Shown here piece after piece: positions 12,695-20,206 of a stretch of 24,867 nt of DNA. Each line of letters starts with the position of its first letter. Position 1 is the stretch's first letter. The notes beneath the pieces were generated by a model, which was given only the letters and a program-made list of their open reading frames with translations, was not told the origin of the DNA and did no database searches. This DNA comes from a virus. The stretch lies in the IMG/VR virus record IMGVR_UViG_3300040758_000017, positions 1 through 24,867 of that record, one strand, 5' to 3'. Position numbers and translations under genes: made by a program.

Positions 12695-13224
12695 GCCTCC
12701 TCATAAAAGTACCCAAAGTCAATAATTTTCAAATCCCCTGATAGTGACACCCCGATGTTCGAAGAATGAAGGTCAGTACAGCCCCGCGCAGCCCATGTCA
12801 ACTCAACTATGTCATTTACTAAGTGGACTAGCATGTCTTTTGCCATAGACACGTCAGAATTTCTCAGTTTTACACACTGCTCAGTAGCAATTACCCCAGT
12901 CTTCCGGTTGAAGTAGTAAACGTCTGGAACAAACTGCTTGAGCATCCGATACTTACGCTTGCATCGGAGAATTTTAGAGATAGCCCGGTGCTCCGAAATC
13001 ATATGGTAGACTTCATCTCGGTAAGTATGGTACTCCGACTTGTCTACCCCACACATATAGTTAGGAAACTTAATTACCACTGACACACCGACTACTTTGT
13101 AAGTAGACCTGTACAACCCAGTTCCGAGTTTCATAAGTTTCATTCCACACTTCTCCTTAAACTCTTTAGGAGACTTCGGGTGATGGTCTTTGAGCACTTG
13201 GGCTACCGTTACGGAATTAATCAT
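12691..13224 (-). CDS. minimal protein-kinase-fold protein
   Basis: The product has 177 residues. It has a kinase-like order of motifs: glycine loop LGTGLYRSTYKV (33-44), VVIK with Lys52, a helix with Glu78, a hinge-like ATEQ near 113, catalytic loop DLHSSN (Asp151, Asn156), and DFG at 169-171. The DLH--N form is closer to RIO/ABC1 and aminoglycoside kinase types than to eukaryotic Ser/Thr kinases. The protein ends six residues after DFG, so the activation segment and C-lobe are missing. It may be an ATP-binding kinase of small substrates, or a pseudo-kinase. The start ATG 13224 overlaps the primase-helicase stop (TGATG). Confidence 0.65.
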   Translation of the reverse strand: MINSVTVAQVLKDHHPKSPKEFKEKCGMKLMKLGTGLYRSTYKVVGVSVVIKFPNYMCGVDKSEYHTYRDEVYHMISEHRAISKILRCKRKYRMLKQFVPDVYYFNRKTGVIATEQCVKLRNSDVSMAKDMLVHLVNDIVELTWAARGCTDLHSSNIGVSLSGDLKIIDFGYFYEEA

Positions 13225-15284
13225 CAGATTATAATGTCTCCTTCATCCGGTGTGACTAGAGTAGCTGGAGTAGCTGGAGTAGCTGGAGCAGTGGCTACCT
13301 TAAGAGCATCCAAAGATAAGTTAGCTGCTGTTAGTTGCTTCGCATAACCTACATTTGGGTTAGCCTTCGCGTTCATAGCTGCAATTTTCCCATCTGTAAG
13401 CTTGTGAACAGTACTAGTCGCTCCATCAAAGTAAAGAGTTGTTGTTCCTCCTGCGCTGTACCTAGAAAGACTCGCCGACACCAACATTTCGGGTCCAAAT
13501 GTTCCTTCAGTTTGGATAAAAGCGCCTTGAGCGAATGCATCTTTTGTCACCTCTCCTATCCTAATACGGTTGATAACAAGCTGTAAGTCACAATCTTTGG
13601 AAACCTGAGAAGACCCATCTACGCTGTCAGATGTTGCCAGCTTCCCCTCCCCAATGCTGTGTGGCTGCAAGATAATTACCATCTGCACACCGTAGTCCTT
13701 GCCGATCTTCGTAAGCCGTTTACTAATCTCGGACAAATGCTGAGTCCGATTCCTATTCTTAATAGTATTATCGCACAAAAGCTGTAGATTGTCAAGCATA
13801 ATCCACTTAACACCGTAGCGCCGAATAATGTCGATAATCAGCTTGTAAAGGTCATCCTCGGTTTGGTATGCAGGATAGCAGAATAGTAAATCCCCTTCTC
13901 GGTTTGCAGCCAACTCCTTAACTACGGGTATCGCATCTTTGAATTGCTGGGTAAGTTCGGCTGCATCCTCCGGAGCCTTAGGAAGATTATCCGCAATCCC
14001 TGCCTTGTGACATACCCACTTTCGAGCAAGCTTTGCTCGTGTCATTTCCAAGCATATGATAACACCACTTTCATTATACTCATTGACCATATATTCGAGA
14101 AGGTTAAGTCCAAGCGTGGACTTGCCCTGCTTGCCCGGCCCGAGTATTTGTATGCAATCACCCTCGTCAAATTGTGCAATATCCTGAATAGGTGGCCAAA
14201 TATACTTTTGGCCTGCACCTTTCCCATCAAGTTCTTCTGTAAACTCATCAATAGCGTCACAAGTATTAGCTACTCCGTTCACATCAAAAAGCTGTGCAGA
14301 TTGCTTTAATGCCTCAAATGCTTCAAGCGTTCCTCCGCCAGATACGAACCACTCGTTAATATCCTTACCTGCTCGAACCTCACCCTTCTCAGTAGTTACT
14401 TCAAATTGTGGCAGAATAAGCTTGTAGCATTTGTCAATTCCGATCCGGCAGGCCAGCTCCTGAGCAGCTTTCTGCCCTACCTTGTCAAGGTCATAACAAA
14501 TGTATACCTTGTCCAGTCCTAGGGCGTCGATCTGTGTCAGCCATTCGGCCTTCTTAATGTTAGCTCCTGGCACCGCGACGGCATTGGGGATTCCCTTATC
14601 GAGCGCTGCAATGCAGTCCAACTCCCCCTCGAAGAAGATAACTTCCTTTAGCCCATCCTTAAGAACTTCGCCATTGTAAAGAGCAGCATCGTACCCAGTC
14701 GGGCAGCTAAAATCCTTTGGAACTTTTTTCAAGTCATTCGGGTCAGGGAGCGTCCGGTACTTCGCCCAAACACAAGTCCCGTTAATGAGATAAGGAATTA
14801 CCAACGCCCTGACTTCTCCACCAACGTTTCTGAAGTAGTGCTTGGCCTTCATTCCGAGCTTCTGTTGGATAATGGTCTCTTTAGACAGTCCCCGGATGTT
14901 AACTAGATAATCTAAGGCATCGTCGTCGGCCATTAAGGCACCGTGGCACGCGTCAGCATCCGGGAGTGGGTCCATCTTCCGTTCCGACTTCCCCCACTCG
15001 CCCTGGGACGATACACCGGGCGTAACGAGCCCTAGATGTTGCCTAAGAGAGTACAGGTTGCCTGACTTGGAGCACCGCATACAGAGGAACAGACCGTCTC
15101 TCTGCTTCTGCTCAGACTGGGACCCGTGAATTTCCATACAGCAATGGTCTTCTTTGCCGCAATACGGGCAGTTTGCTAGAATAATGTTTGGGAGATTCCC
15201 CAGTTTAAACTTCCATCCCTGTGTTTGTACAAGTTGTAGTGCGGCTGAGCCGCTGAAAGATTCCGGTAACGTTAGTGAATTCAT
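13224..15284 (-). CDS. bifunctional primase-helicase
   Basis: The product has 686 residues from ATG 15284, with AAGGA five bases upstream; an earlier ATG at 15302 lacks a binding site. Domain order: zinc ribbon (C39-P-Y-C42, C68-x-x-C71), TOPRIM primase core (FFEGELD with Glu219, and YDLD with Asp265 and Asp267), then a DnaB/T7 gp4-type helicase with Walker A GPGKQGKST (382-390), the IMLDN Walker B (near 495-499) and ILQPHS (near 538). It unwinds the fork and makes primers. Near the C-terminus a run of Ala-Thr-Pro repeats comes from 9-base repeats (about 13262-13290). TGATG links it to the kinase-fold gene. Confidence 0.93.
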   Translation of the reverse strand: MNSLTLPESFSGSAALQLVQTQGWKFKLGNLPNIILANCPYCGKEDHCCMEIHGSQSEQKQRDGLFLCMRCSKSGNLYSLRQHLGLVTPGVSSQGEWGKSERKMDPLPDADACHGALMADDDALDYLVNIRGLSKETIIQQKLGMKAKHYFRNVGGEVRALVIPYLINGTCVWAKYRTLPDPNDLKKVPKDFSCPTGYDAALYNGEVLKDGLKEVIFFEGELDCIAALDKGIPNAVAVPGANIKKAEWLTQIDALGLDKVYICYDLDKVGQKAAQELACRIGIDKCYKLILPQFEVTTEKGEVRAGKDINEWFVSGGGTLEAFEALKQSAQLFDVNGVANTCDAIDEFTEELDGKGAGQKYIWPPIQDIAQFDEGDCIQILGPGKQGKSTLGLNLLEYMVNEYNESGVIICLEMTRAKLARKWVCHKAGIADNLPKAPEDAAELTQQFKDAIPVVKELAANREGDLLFCYPAYQTEDDLYKLIIDIIRRYGVKWIMLDNLQLLCDNTIKNRNRTQHLSEISKRLTKIGKDYGVQMVIILQPHSIGEGKLATSDSVDGSSQVSKDCDLQLVINRIRIGEVTKDAFAQGAFIQTEGTFGPEMLVSASLSRYSAGGTTTLYFDGATSTVHKLTDGKIAAMNAKANPNVGYAKQLTAANLSLDALKVATAPATPATPATLVTPDEGDIII

Positions 15285-15305
15285 CGTTTCCTTATTATAC
15301 AACAG

Positions 15306-15587
15306 TCAACCCAAAAAAGCAAGGGCGACCGCAGCCGCCCCATCGAGTACTGTTAGTTGTTTCATTTGTTGTCCTTTTCTAAGTAAGAATTGCTGACAAA
15401 CTTGAGCTGTGCCCTTCCCAACCCTCGGACATGGCGCTAAGTCACCAACCTTGAACTGTCCTTTACGGGAGACTGCTTGGTATTCTCCAATGGGAATAAT
15501 CTCCAATGAGTTGGCGTTTGTGTGCGTCAGTATCTCCGTAATGCGCACGATGTTCACTTGGTGGTTTGCTTTCTTCTCGATACTCAT
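15306..15587 (-). CDS. RNA-ligase-type N-terminal domain, truncated
   Basis: The product has 93 residues from ATG 15587. The first half (NIVRITEILTHTNANSLEI then GEYQAVSRKGQFKVGDLA) resembles the OB-like N-terminal part of a group of phage RNA ligases, where the text usually continues into a VYIPP-type strand and the nucleotidyl-transferase domain. Here the sequence breaks to CPRVGKGTAQVC and ends in a short hydrophobic stretch, with no KxxG ligase motif. It is a remnant or a stand-alone binding domain. An in-frame ATG at 15365 with AAAAGGA seven bases before it could start a 19-residue peptide, so the last part may be a separate gene. Confidence 0.55.
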   Translation of the reverse strand: MSIEKKANHQVNIVRITEILTHTNANSLEIIPIGEYQAVSRKGQFKVGDLAPCPRVGKGTAQVCQQFLLRKGQQMKQLTVLDGAAAVALAFLG

Positions 15588-15862
15588 CACGCGTTATCCA
15601 ATCCTATCGGTGCATTGTGAAACGTAACACCGGACCACCTCAACTCCTCGACTGGGATTCCAAAGTGCGCATCTTCCCATCCAAGTTTTTTGCTAATCTC
15701 CGGGGAAAAGCCACCAGCGTCCTTCAAGCGTTGGTGAAAGTATTGGCCGATTTCGTAGTCGGTAAAGTACTTGTGGCCGACGGGTGCGAACCTCCACGCC
15801 CTGCACAGGTCGAGACGGCTCAACCCATCAATCTCATCAATAAGTTCTTGTCTGTCTGTCAT
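15587..15862 (-). CDS. conserved-looking phage hypothetical protein
   Basis: The product has 91 residues. FTDYEIGQYFHQRLKDAGGFSPEISKKLGW near the middle is a phrase I associate with unnamed phage proteins. It is predominantly helical, with no membrane segment or catalytic motif visible. ATG 15862 overlaps the helicase stop (TAAATG), and its own TGA overlaps the next start (TGATG). It may be an accessory of the helicase upstream, on position alone. Confidence 0.6.
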   Translation of the reverse strand: MTDRQELIDEIDGLSRLDLCRAWRFAPVGHKYFTDYEIGQYFHQRLKDAGGFSPEISKKLGWEDAHFGIPVEELRWSGVTFHNAPIGLDNA

Positions 15863-17605
15863 TTAGATTTCTTTCTTGAGTTTCTTCTTAACCCATGCCG
15901 GGACCACTCTTGGCTTCTTTCCTGCCAATGCTTCCCCGATCTTATCACTTACCTCTCCCCTTGTCAAGTTCGTCGAGATTTCTTTTCCTTTATACAGTTT
16001 ATGGAGAAGCTTCATCTGATCTTCTTTAGGGGGCATCTTTCTCCAGGACGCCCCACGCTCTACCAGCTTCAAAGACTCCGGGCAGAGTTTGGTAACCAGC
16101 CCATCAGCTACAGCAAAGGCATCGGCAATCGAATCCCGCTCCCCTCTGTATGTCTTGTCTTTAATCTTACCATAAACCTCATACTTGTCAAGAAGATTCT
16201 GAGTAATCTTTACCGAACCGTGCTCCGGCAGCATAATGATATACCCGCCTCCCAAGGCTGAATGCCAGACGAAATGGCTATTGGCCGTAACTTCTGGCAA
16301 AACCTTTACCGAGAACAGGTCTACTTGCTCGATATAAAGTTTTAACTTGTCAATGTCTTTTAAAGAAGTGAAGTCGATATGGGCAAACTTCTCCTGTGCA
16401 TCTTCCAACGTCTCCGCAGCCCATAGAGCACTCTTACCTCTAAGGTCTAATCCTGCTGGTAACCCAAACAGGGTCGGAAGGCAGGTAAGGTTATGACGCT
16501 TTGATAAGTCACAGTAGTCAATTACTACACAGTCACGTTTAAACTTGTGGCTACGCATAGAACAATCTTCGATAAGTTCGTTAAGATTCGGACAGCCCTC
16601 TTCCAACCGCGATCCCCGACCAACAGCCTGAGTGTATTTAATACCACTCTTAGTAGGTGATGCCAGAAGGATACAACCAACCTGCCACATATCGAAGCCT
16701 TCGACCAGCAGCGCACAGTTCAAAAGGACAGTAATCTCACCACTACGGAATGCTTCTAGCTTCTTCGCCCGTAGAGGATCATCACCCCAAATTGCTTGTG
16801 CCTTTACTCCGTGCTCTTTGAACATATCGGCAAGGTGCTGTGCGTGCAGGATATTGGCAGTGTAGCCTATAGTCTGCCTGCCTTCTCCGTACTCAAGCCA
16901 GCCCTTTACGACAATCTGGTTGCGTTCAGGGTTGTCAATAACCGCTGCTAACTCGTCACTTTTAAAGTCTCCTCCGGCTGTTCCGACACCATCTAGCGAT
17001 TGATTAGTGTCTATCCTGACGCCCTTCATATCGACTACCCAGCCATCCTCCATAGCCTCGCGCAGTGGATAGTTGAATACAATCTTGTCAAAGGTAGTGG
17101 CTAACGGATTGCCATCAGGTCGGTTAGGAGTAGCCGTGAAGCCGACGTGCAACTTGGGAGTATCAGGTCTCAACACATCTGCCTTGGCGTATATGTTTTG
17201 ATAGCTGTCTGAAGTCGCATGATGCGCCTCATCGGTAATGATCTTGGTAATCACATCCCAGTTGAACCTATCAAGGCGCTTGGAACCCTCTCTTCCAAGA
17301 GTCTGTACCGATGCTACCAACACATCCGCATCCGGGTCCGCAAAGTGCTCAGCCTTCTCTTTCGAGACTTTTAAGGACGGATTGTACTTACGCAGCTTGT
17401 CAATATTCTGGTCCAACAGTTCATCCCGGTGGACTAGAACTACCTGCTGTCCAGGAAGTATCTCTTTGGTAGCCTCGGGGATATGCGAGAAAAGAACAGT
17501 CTTCCCGAAGCCTGTGCATGCCGAAACTACCTGACGGTGAGTTCCCCTCAGGTAGTTAGACGTGATAGCCGACAAGGCTTCGAGTTGTTTAGGTCTTAGG
17601 GGCAT
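15863..17605 (-). CDS. superfamily 2 DNA/RNA helicase
   Basis: The product has 580 residues. Motifs in order: TGFGKT (31-36, Walker A), DEAH at 125-128 within TDEAHHAT, GFTATP at 155-160, and QAVGRGSRLEEG (motif VI with arginine finger) in the second RecA-like domain. This is the layout of UvsW/type III restriction-like helicases. Such phage enzymes remodel branched DNA and R-loops, and can promote origin-independent replication. The C-terminal ~200 residues are a family-specific extension with no recognised domain. The start ATG 17605 overlaps the HNH stop (TAATG). Confidence 0.9.
   Translation of the reverse strand: MPLRPKQLEALSAITSNYLRGTHRQVVSACTGFGKTVLFSHIPEATKEILPGQQVVLVHRDELLDQNIDKLRKYNPSLKVSKEKAEHFADPDADVLVASVQTLGREGSKRLDRFNWDVITKIITDEAHHATSDSYQNIYAKADVLRPDTPKLHVGFTATPNRPDGNPLATTFDKIVFNYPLREAMEDGWVVDMKGVRIDTNQSLDGVGTAGGDFKSDELAAVIDNPERNQIVVKGWLEYGEGRQTIGYTANILHAQHLADMFKEHGVKAQAIWGDDPLRAKKLEAFRSGEITVLLNCALLVEGFDMWQVGCILLASPTKSGIKYTQAVGRGSRLEEGCPNLNELIEDCSMRSHKFKRDCVVIDYCDLSKRHNLTCLPTLFGLPAGLDLRGKSALWAAETLEDAQEKFAHIDFTSLKDIDKLKLYIEQVDLFSVKVLPEVTANSHFVWHSALGGGYIIMLPEHGSVKITQNLLDKYEVYGKIKDKTYRGERDSIADAFAVADGLVTKLCPESLKLVERGASWRKMPPKEDQMKLLHKLYKGKEISTNLTRGEVSDKIGEALAGKKPRVVPAWVKKKLKKEI
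16634..16644. repeat. GTATTTAATAC palindrome, copy 5 of 5
   Basis: This copy lies in the SF2 helicase gene, encoding part of GIKYT. The flanks are not palindromic. Confidence 0.8.
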
Positions 17606-17868
17606 TAAGTTGGTCTCCAGTTTCCTACACGGGTAAAACGTACACTAACATCGTCATCAAGTACTTCTAAGACAGTTATCAACAAATGCCCATCATGGGC
17701 CGCACGGTGGCATTGTGGGCAGAGCGATAAAAGGTTCCAGAGCTCATCCACACCTCCCTGACTTTTATAAATGACATGGTGGGGATGGACAATTCGATCC
17801 TTACAGTGCCGACATTTCCACCTGTCCCTGATAAATACCCTAGTTACTAACGCTTTATCTAGAGCCAT
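17605..17868 (-). CDS. HNH endonuclease
   Basis: The product has 87 residues. CRHC (near 19-22), HPHHVIYKSQGG (near 28-39), LWNLLSLCPQCH (near 43-54) give the His-His, Asn and Cys-pair core of the HNH family. It is a small single-domain nuclease that nicks or cuts DNA. The start ATG 17868 overlaps the preceding stop (TAATG), so it is preferred over GTG 17880. Small phage HNH proteins act in packaging near the terminase, or as homing enzymes; no terminase is nearby here, so the role is open. No intron or duplicated flank is visible. Confidence 0.88.
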   Translation of the reverse strand: MALDKALVTRVFIRDRWKCRHCKDRIVHPHHVIYKSQGGVDELWNLLSLCPQCHRAAHDGHLLITVLEVLDDDVSVRFTRVGNWRPT

Positions 17869-18305
17869 TAATAAGGCCACGTAAATGTGTACAAAAATAG
17901 CCGAACTTCTTGTGAAACTCTTACTAACAAGTCTTTAAAAGATTGCATAAGTTTTCCTTCCTTTTGGATAAGCAGTCGGCTTATTCCGAGACCGTGTGTG
18001 GTTAAAAGCAACAAGACGGACAGCGAGACGAGGCACAGAATGCTTACCCCAGCGTACTTAGTACGTGGCTCCCACCGCTTCGCGAGTAGCTGTTCTTCCG
18101 GTTTGAGAGCCGTGTAAAGAAATATGTCGGTATTTGGGTTATCCAGACTCTCTATCTTTTCAAGCACCTCTTTTAGCGAGCCTTCATGTTTTGAGTCAGG
18201 ACCGGGGGCATGACTGCTCTTACCTTTTACCAAGCCTTTTGTAATGGCTGGGGCATGTTCACAGCGAAATCTAGAGAATGCACGGCATGATTTCAGATTG
18301 TGCAT
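17868..18305 (-). CDS. membrane protein of unknown function
   Basis: The product has 145 residues. A basic Cys-containing N-terminal 40 residues is followed by an acidic helix (LKEVLEKIESLDNP), then one membrane segment at about 85-103 (VSILCLVSLSVLLLLTT), and an amphipathic C-terminal helix with FKDLLVRVSQEV. The start ATG 18305 has GGGAGGG. Single-span type with both ends charged. It could be an anchor, an anti-host protein or part of lysis regulation. No family is recognised. Confidence 0.55.
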   Translation of the reverse strand: MHNLKSCRAFSRFRCEHAPAITKGLVKGKSSHAPGPDSKHEGSLKEVLEKIESLDNPNTDIFLYTALKPEEQLLAKRWEPRTKYAGVSILCLVSLSVLLLLTTHGLGISRLLIQKEGKLMQSFKDLLVRVSQEVRLFLYTFTWPY

Positions 18306-18337
18306 GATACCCTCCCTTCTACCTCTTCTCGGGGGAG

Positions 18338-18372
18338 TTGACTTCTTACAACTTACTGCTTACTGCTTACTG
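18338..18372 (-). repeat. 7-base tandem array, five units in register
   Basis: Read on the minus strand: CAGTAAG three times (18372-18352), TTGTAAG, then AAGTCAA. The first unit contains the TAA stop of the gene at 18367. It has the same period, core and unit count as the array at 5817-5851, and its last unit likewise carries AGTCA. Confidence 0.85.
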
Positions 18373-18573
18373 CTCTTTTACCCACATTGCTCGGTCTCTC
18401 CTGAACTCTTCTTCAGAGATTGACCTTGGATTCTCTCGGAGATACGTCGCTTCTTTCTCATCGTACTCTTTGATAATAGCATCTCTCCAGGTGGATGTGC
18501 CGATGTATAGGTCTTTGGTATTCTTCTTGGTAAATGTTTTAGATTTGTCAGACTTATCAGTTGTCTCTACCAA
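18367..18573 (-). CDS. small charged hypothetical protein
   Basis: The product has 68 residues, rich in Lys, Asp, Glu and Thr, with DLYIGTSTWRDAIIKEYDEKEATYL and a final helix SEEEFRRDRAMWVKEQ. The start is TTG 18573 with AGGAG seven bases upstream, and the end runs into a 7-base repeat array. There is no membrane segment. No family is recognised. Confidence 0.5.
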   Translation of the reverse strand: MVETTDKSDKSKTFTKKNTKDLYIGTSTWRDAIIKEYDEKEATYLRENPRSISEEEFRRDRAMWVKEQ

Positions 18574-18575
18574 CG

Positions 18576-19268
18576 TTACTCTCCTGTCTCCCCCGTGTTT
18601 GTATTAGCTGGATCAATCAAATATGCTACGCCAATTGTTTCCAAAGCACGCCCATCACTGGCGTCAAAACTAATCCCTTCGTCGTCCTTGCCTGCACTTC
18701 CTAAGTTTGCCTTAGCTAAGTCTAACGCAGGACGAACCACATTGTCAAGCACGGATTGCTTAACTCCGAAGTGAATTACAATAATGTCGTTTTCCCCAGT
18801 AAGTCCCTTTAGAGTCTTAACGTTACGCTTAATGTCGTCCAAGGGCATCTCCTTGCCCTTCTCAATAAACCCAGTGATAAAATCCTTAAAAGGAATCTCC
18901 TGGCCGTTTTCAGGATTCTTCCATACCCCGTCCAAATCAAGACTGGTAATCTCTCGCAGTTTCGCCACACCAACCGGCTCATACTTCTCCCGAGGGATGC
19001 TCAGCGCATCGGCTACTTCAGCAATCCTTCTAAGATATTGTAGTTTCCGAAGCTTTATCGGCAACGTTTTGAAGTAGTCCTGACATGTTGTGAAGCCGCT
19101 ATACAATCCCTTACTCTTAATCTGATGCGCCAAGATGCCTATATCAAAGGAGCTGCTACTAACCGATAGGATGAGCTTCTCAAGGCTCTTCCTGGCCTTT
19201 GCCTCTTCTCCGGCCTTTACTTCCCCTACCATAGCGGTAGGTTCAACCAACCCCGTAACTATTCCCAT
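18576..19268 (-). CDS. hypothetical protein of the replication block
   Basis: The product has 230 residues. A helical middle part (SFDIGILAHQIKSKGLYSGF, YFKTLPIKLRKLQYLRRIAEVADAL, VGVAKLREITSLD) has the rhythm of helix-turn-helix or ParB-like helical domains found in phages and plasmids. The C-terminal 60 residues have a Gly/Asp-rich loop and end TNTGETGE. No catalytic motif is visible. The start ATG 19268 overlaps the deoxyribosyltransferase-like gene by 10 bases and has AAGGA. A DNA-binding role is inferred only from helix pattern. Confidence 0.6.
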   Translation of the reverse strand: MGIVTGLVEPTAMVGEVKAGEEAKARKSLEKLILSVSSSSFDIGILAHQIKSKGLYSGFTTCQDYFKTLPIKLRKLQYLRRIAEVADALSIPREKYEPVGVAKLREITSLDLDGVWKNPENGQEIPFKDFITGFIEKGKEMPLDDIKRNVKTLKGLTGENDIIVIHFGVKQSVLDNVVRPALDLAKANLGSAGKDDEGISFDASDGRALETIGVAYLIDPANTNTGETGE

Positions 19269-19660
19269 TTTAGATTTTCCTTCTCAATTAACTCGTCCAG
19301 TGAGTCATAATGCTTTACGCCGTGTAGGTGATGATATACATTCTCTTTAGGTCCGATCACATACACCGCCTTATTTAGTGCTACAGCATAACCGAACTCA
19401 ACATGCCGCCCACCACGGACTACACCCACAAGTGGGTCTTCACTAAAGAAGATAACCGCTTCTGACTTATCTATATCAGCTAGATCAATCAGTGCTGCGG
19501 CCCGGTAGTATCCGTCTGGCTCATCCCCCATATTCCCATCAAGAGGGGCAGATTCAACTAGCCATCTAGATGTAACAAATACACCTAACTCCCTCAACCG
19601 CTTAGCATGTTCTCGCAGCTCATCTCTTCGTGGGTATTGTGCAGCTAGAAATATCCTCAT
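19259..19660 (-). CDS. nucleoside 2-deoxyribosyltransferase-like protein
   Basis: The product has 133 residues. MRIFLAAQYPRRDELREHAKRLRELG, ADIDKSEAVIFFSEDP, and GGRHVEFGYAVALNKAVYVIGP fit the small Rossmann-like deoxyribosyltransferase/DNPH family. The Glu in RHVEFG (near residue 88) is the expected nucleophile. Family members cleave or swap the base of deoxynucleosides or their 5'-monophosphates, so it could salvage or remove particular deoxynucleotides. The start ATG 19660 has GGAG. No signal peptide. It adds to the nucleotide-pool set of this phage; substrate cannot be read from sequence. Confidence 0.75.
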   Translation of the reverse strand: MRIFLAAQYPRRDELREHAKRLRELGVFVTSRWLVESAPLDGNMGDEPDGYYRAAALIDLADIDKSEAVIFFSEDPLVGVVRGGRHVEFGYAVALNKAVYVIGPKENVYHHLHGVKHYDSLDELIEKENLKWE

Positions 19661-19711
19661 TCATCATCTCCATCTGATGCTTCTTGTAAACTCTTCTCTG
19701 AGAACTCTGAC

Positions 19712-20206
19712 TTATTCCTTAAACTTGTCCACAAACTTGTTAGTAAATGACGGGTCCTTATCTACACACGTCTGCTTCTCAATTATGTCCTGCACAACTA
19801 GAGACATAAACCCTTCGGCCAGGGTCTCGTCCCGAGGCAAGTTACCATCGGTCGGCAGTGATGGGAACAGGTTTGCAAACGCGACCATCTCCGTTTTCAA
19901 CTCGTCAGCAATCTGCTCAAAGTTAGGAGCGTTACAATCAGTCGCCTCATATGTCTTCCGACGTGCGTCCATCTTATCGAACTGTTTATGGAATCGCTGT
20001 TGTGGGGTCAGTACGTGCGATACGTGTGGTGTCTTAGGAAGTGCTTTCCTAATCGGCCAACGACCAAGGCTCCCGCAGTCGAGTATATCATTGGCTTTCA
20101 CGCAAGTATAAACTTTATCTTGCGCGTTAGCGCTGACAACAAGAATCGTTACCAGCGCCGCACATGTGACCACTTTCATAACCCGATTGATAGCTTGCGC
20201 TTTCAT
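19712..20206 (-). CDS. exported Cys-containing protein
   Basis: The product has 164 residues. The N-terminus (MKAQAINRVMKVV, then ALVTILVVSANA-QD) is a Sec signal peptide with a probable cut after ANA near residue 28. The start may be ATG 20206 (TAATG coupling with the preceding gene) or the internal Met10. The mature part has five Cys in regions such as YTCVKANDILDC, TDCNAP and KQTCVDK, possibly two disulfides, and charged helices. No lipobox is present, so it should be periplasmic or secreted. No family is recognised. An exported protein amid replication genes suggests an accessory gene acting on the host envelope. Confidence 0.7.
   Translation of the reverse strand: MKAQAINRVMKVVTCAALVTILVVSANAQDKVYTCVKANDILDCGSLGRWPIRKALPKTPHVSHVLTPQQRFHKQFDKMDARRKTYEATDCNAPNFEQIADELKTEMVAFANLFPSLPTDGNLPRDETLAEGFMSLVVQDIIEKQTCVDKDPSFTNKFVDKFKE

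Noticed and set aside
15282-15310. TTGCTT, 17 bases, TATAAT on the minus strand before the primase-helicase gene
   Set aside because: The -10 is perfect but transcription would start about three bases before the ATG, cutting into the ribosome binding site. The gene is already in an operon. I regard it as chance unless 5' mapping shows otherwise.
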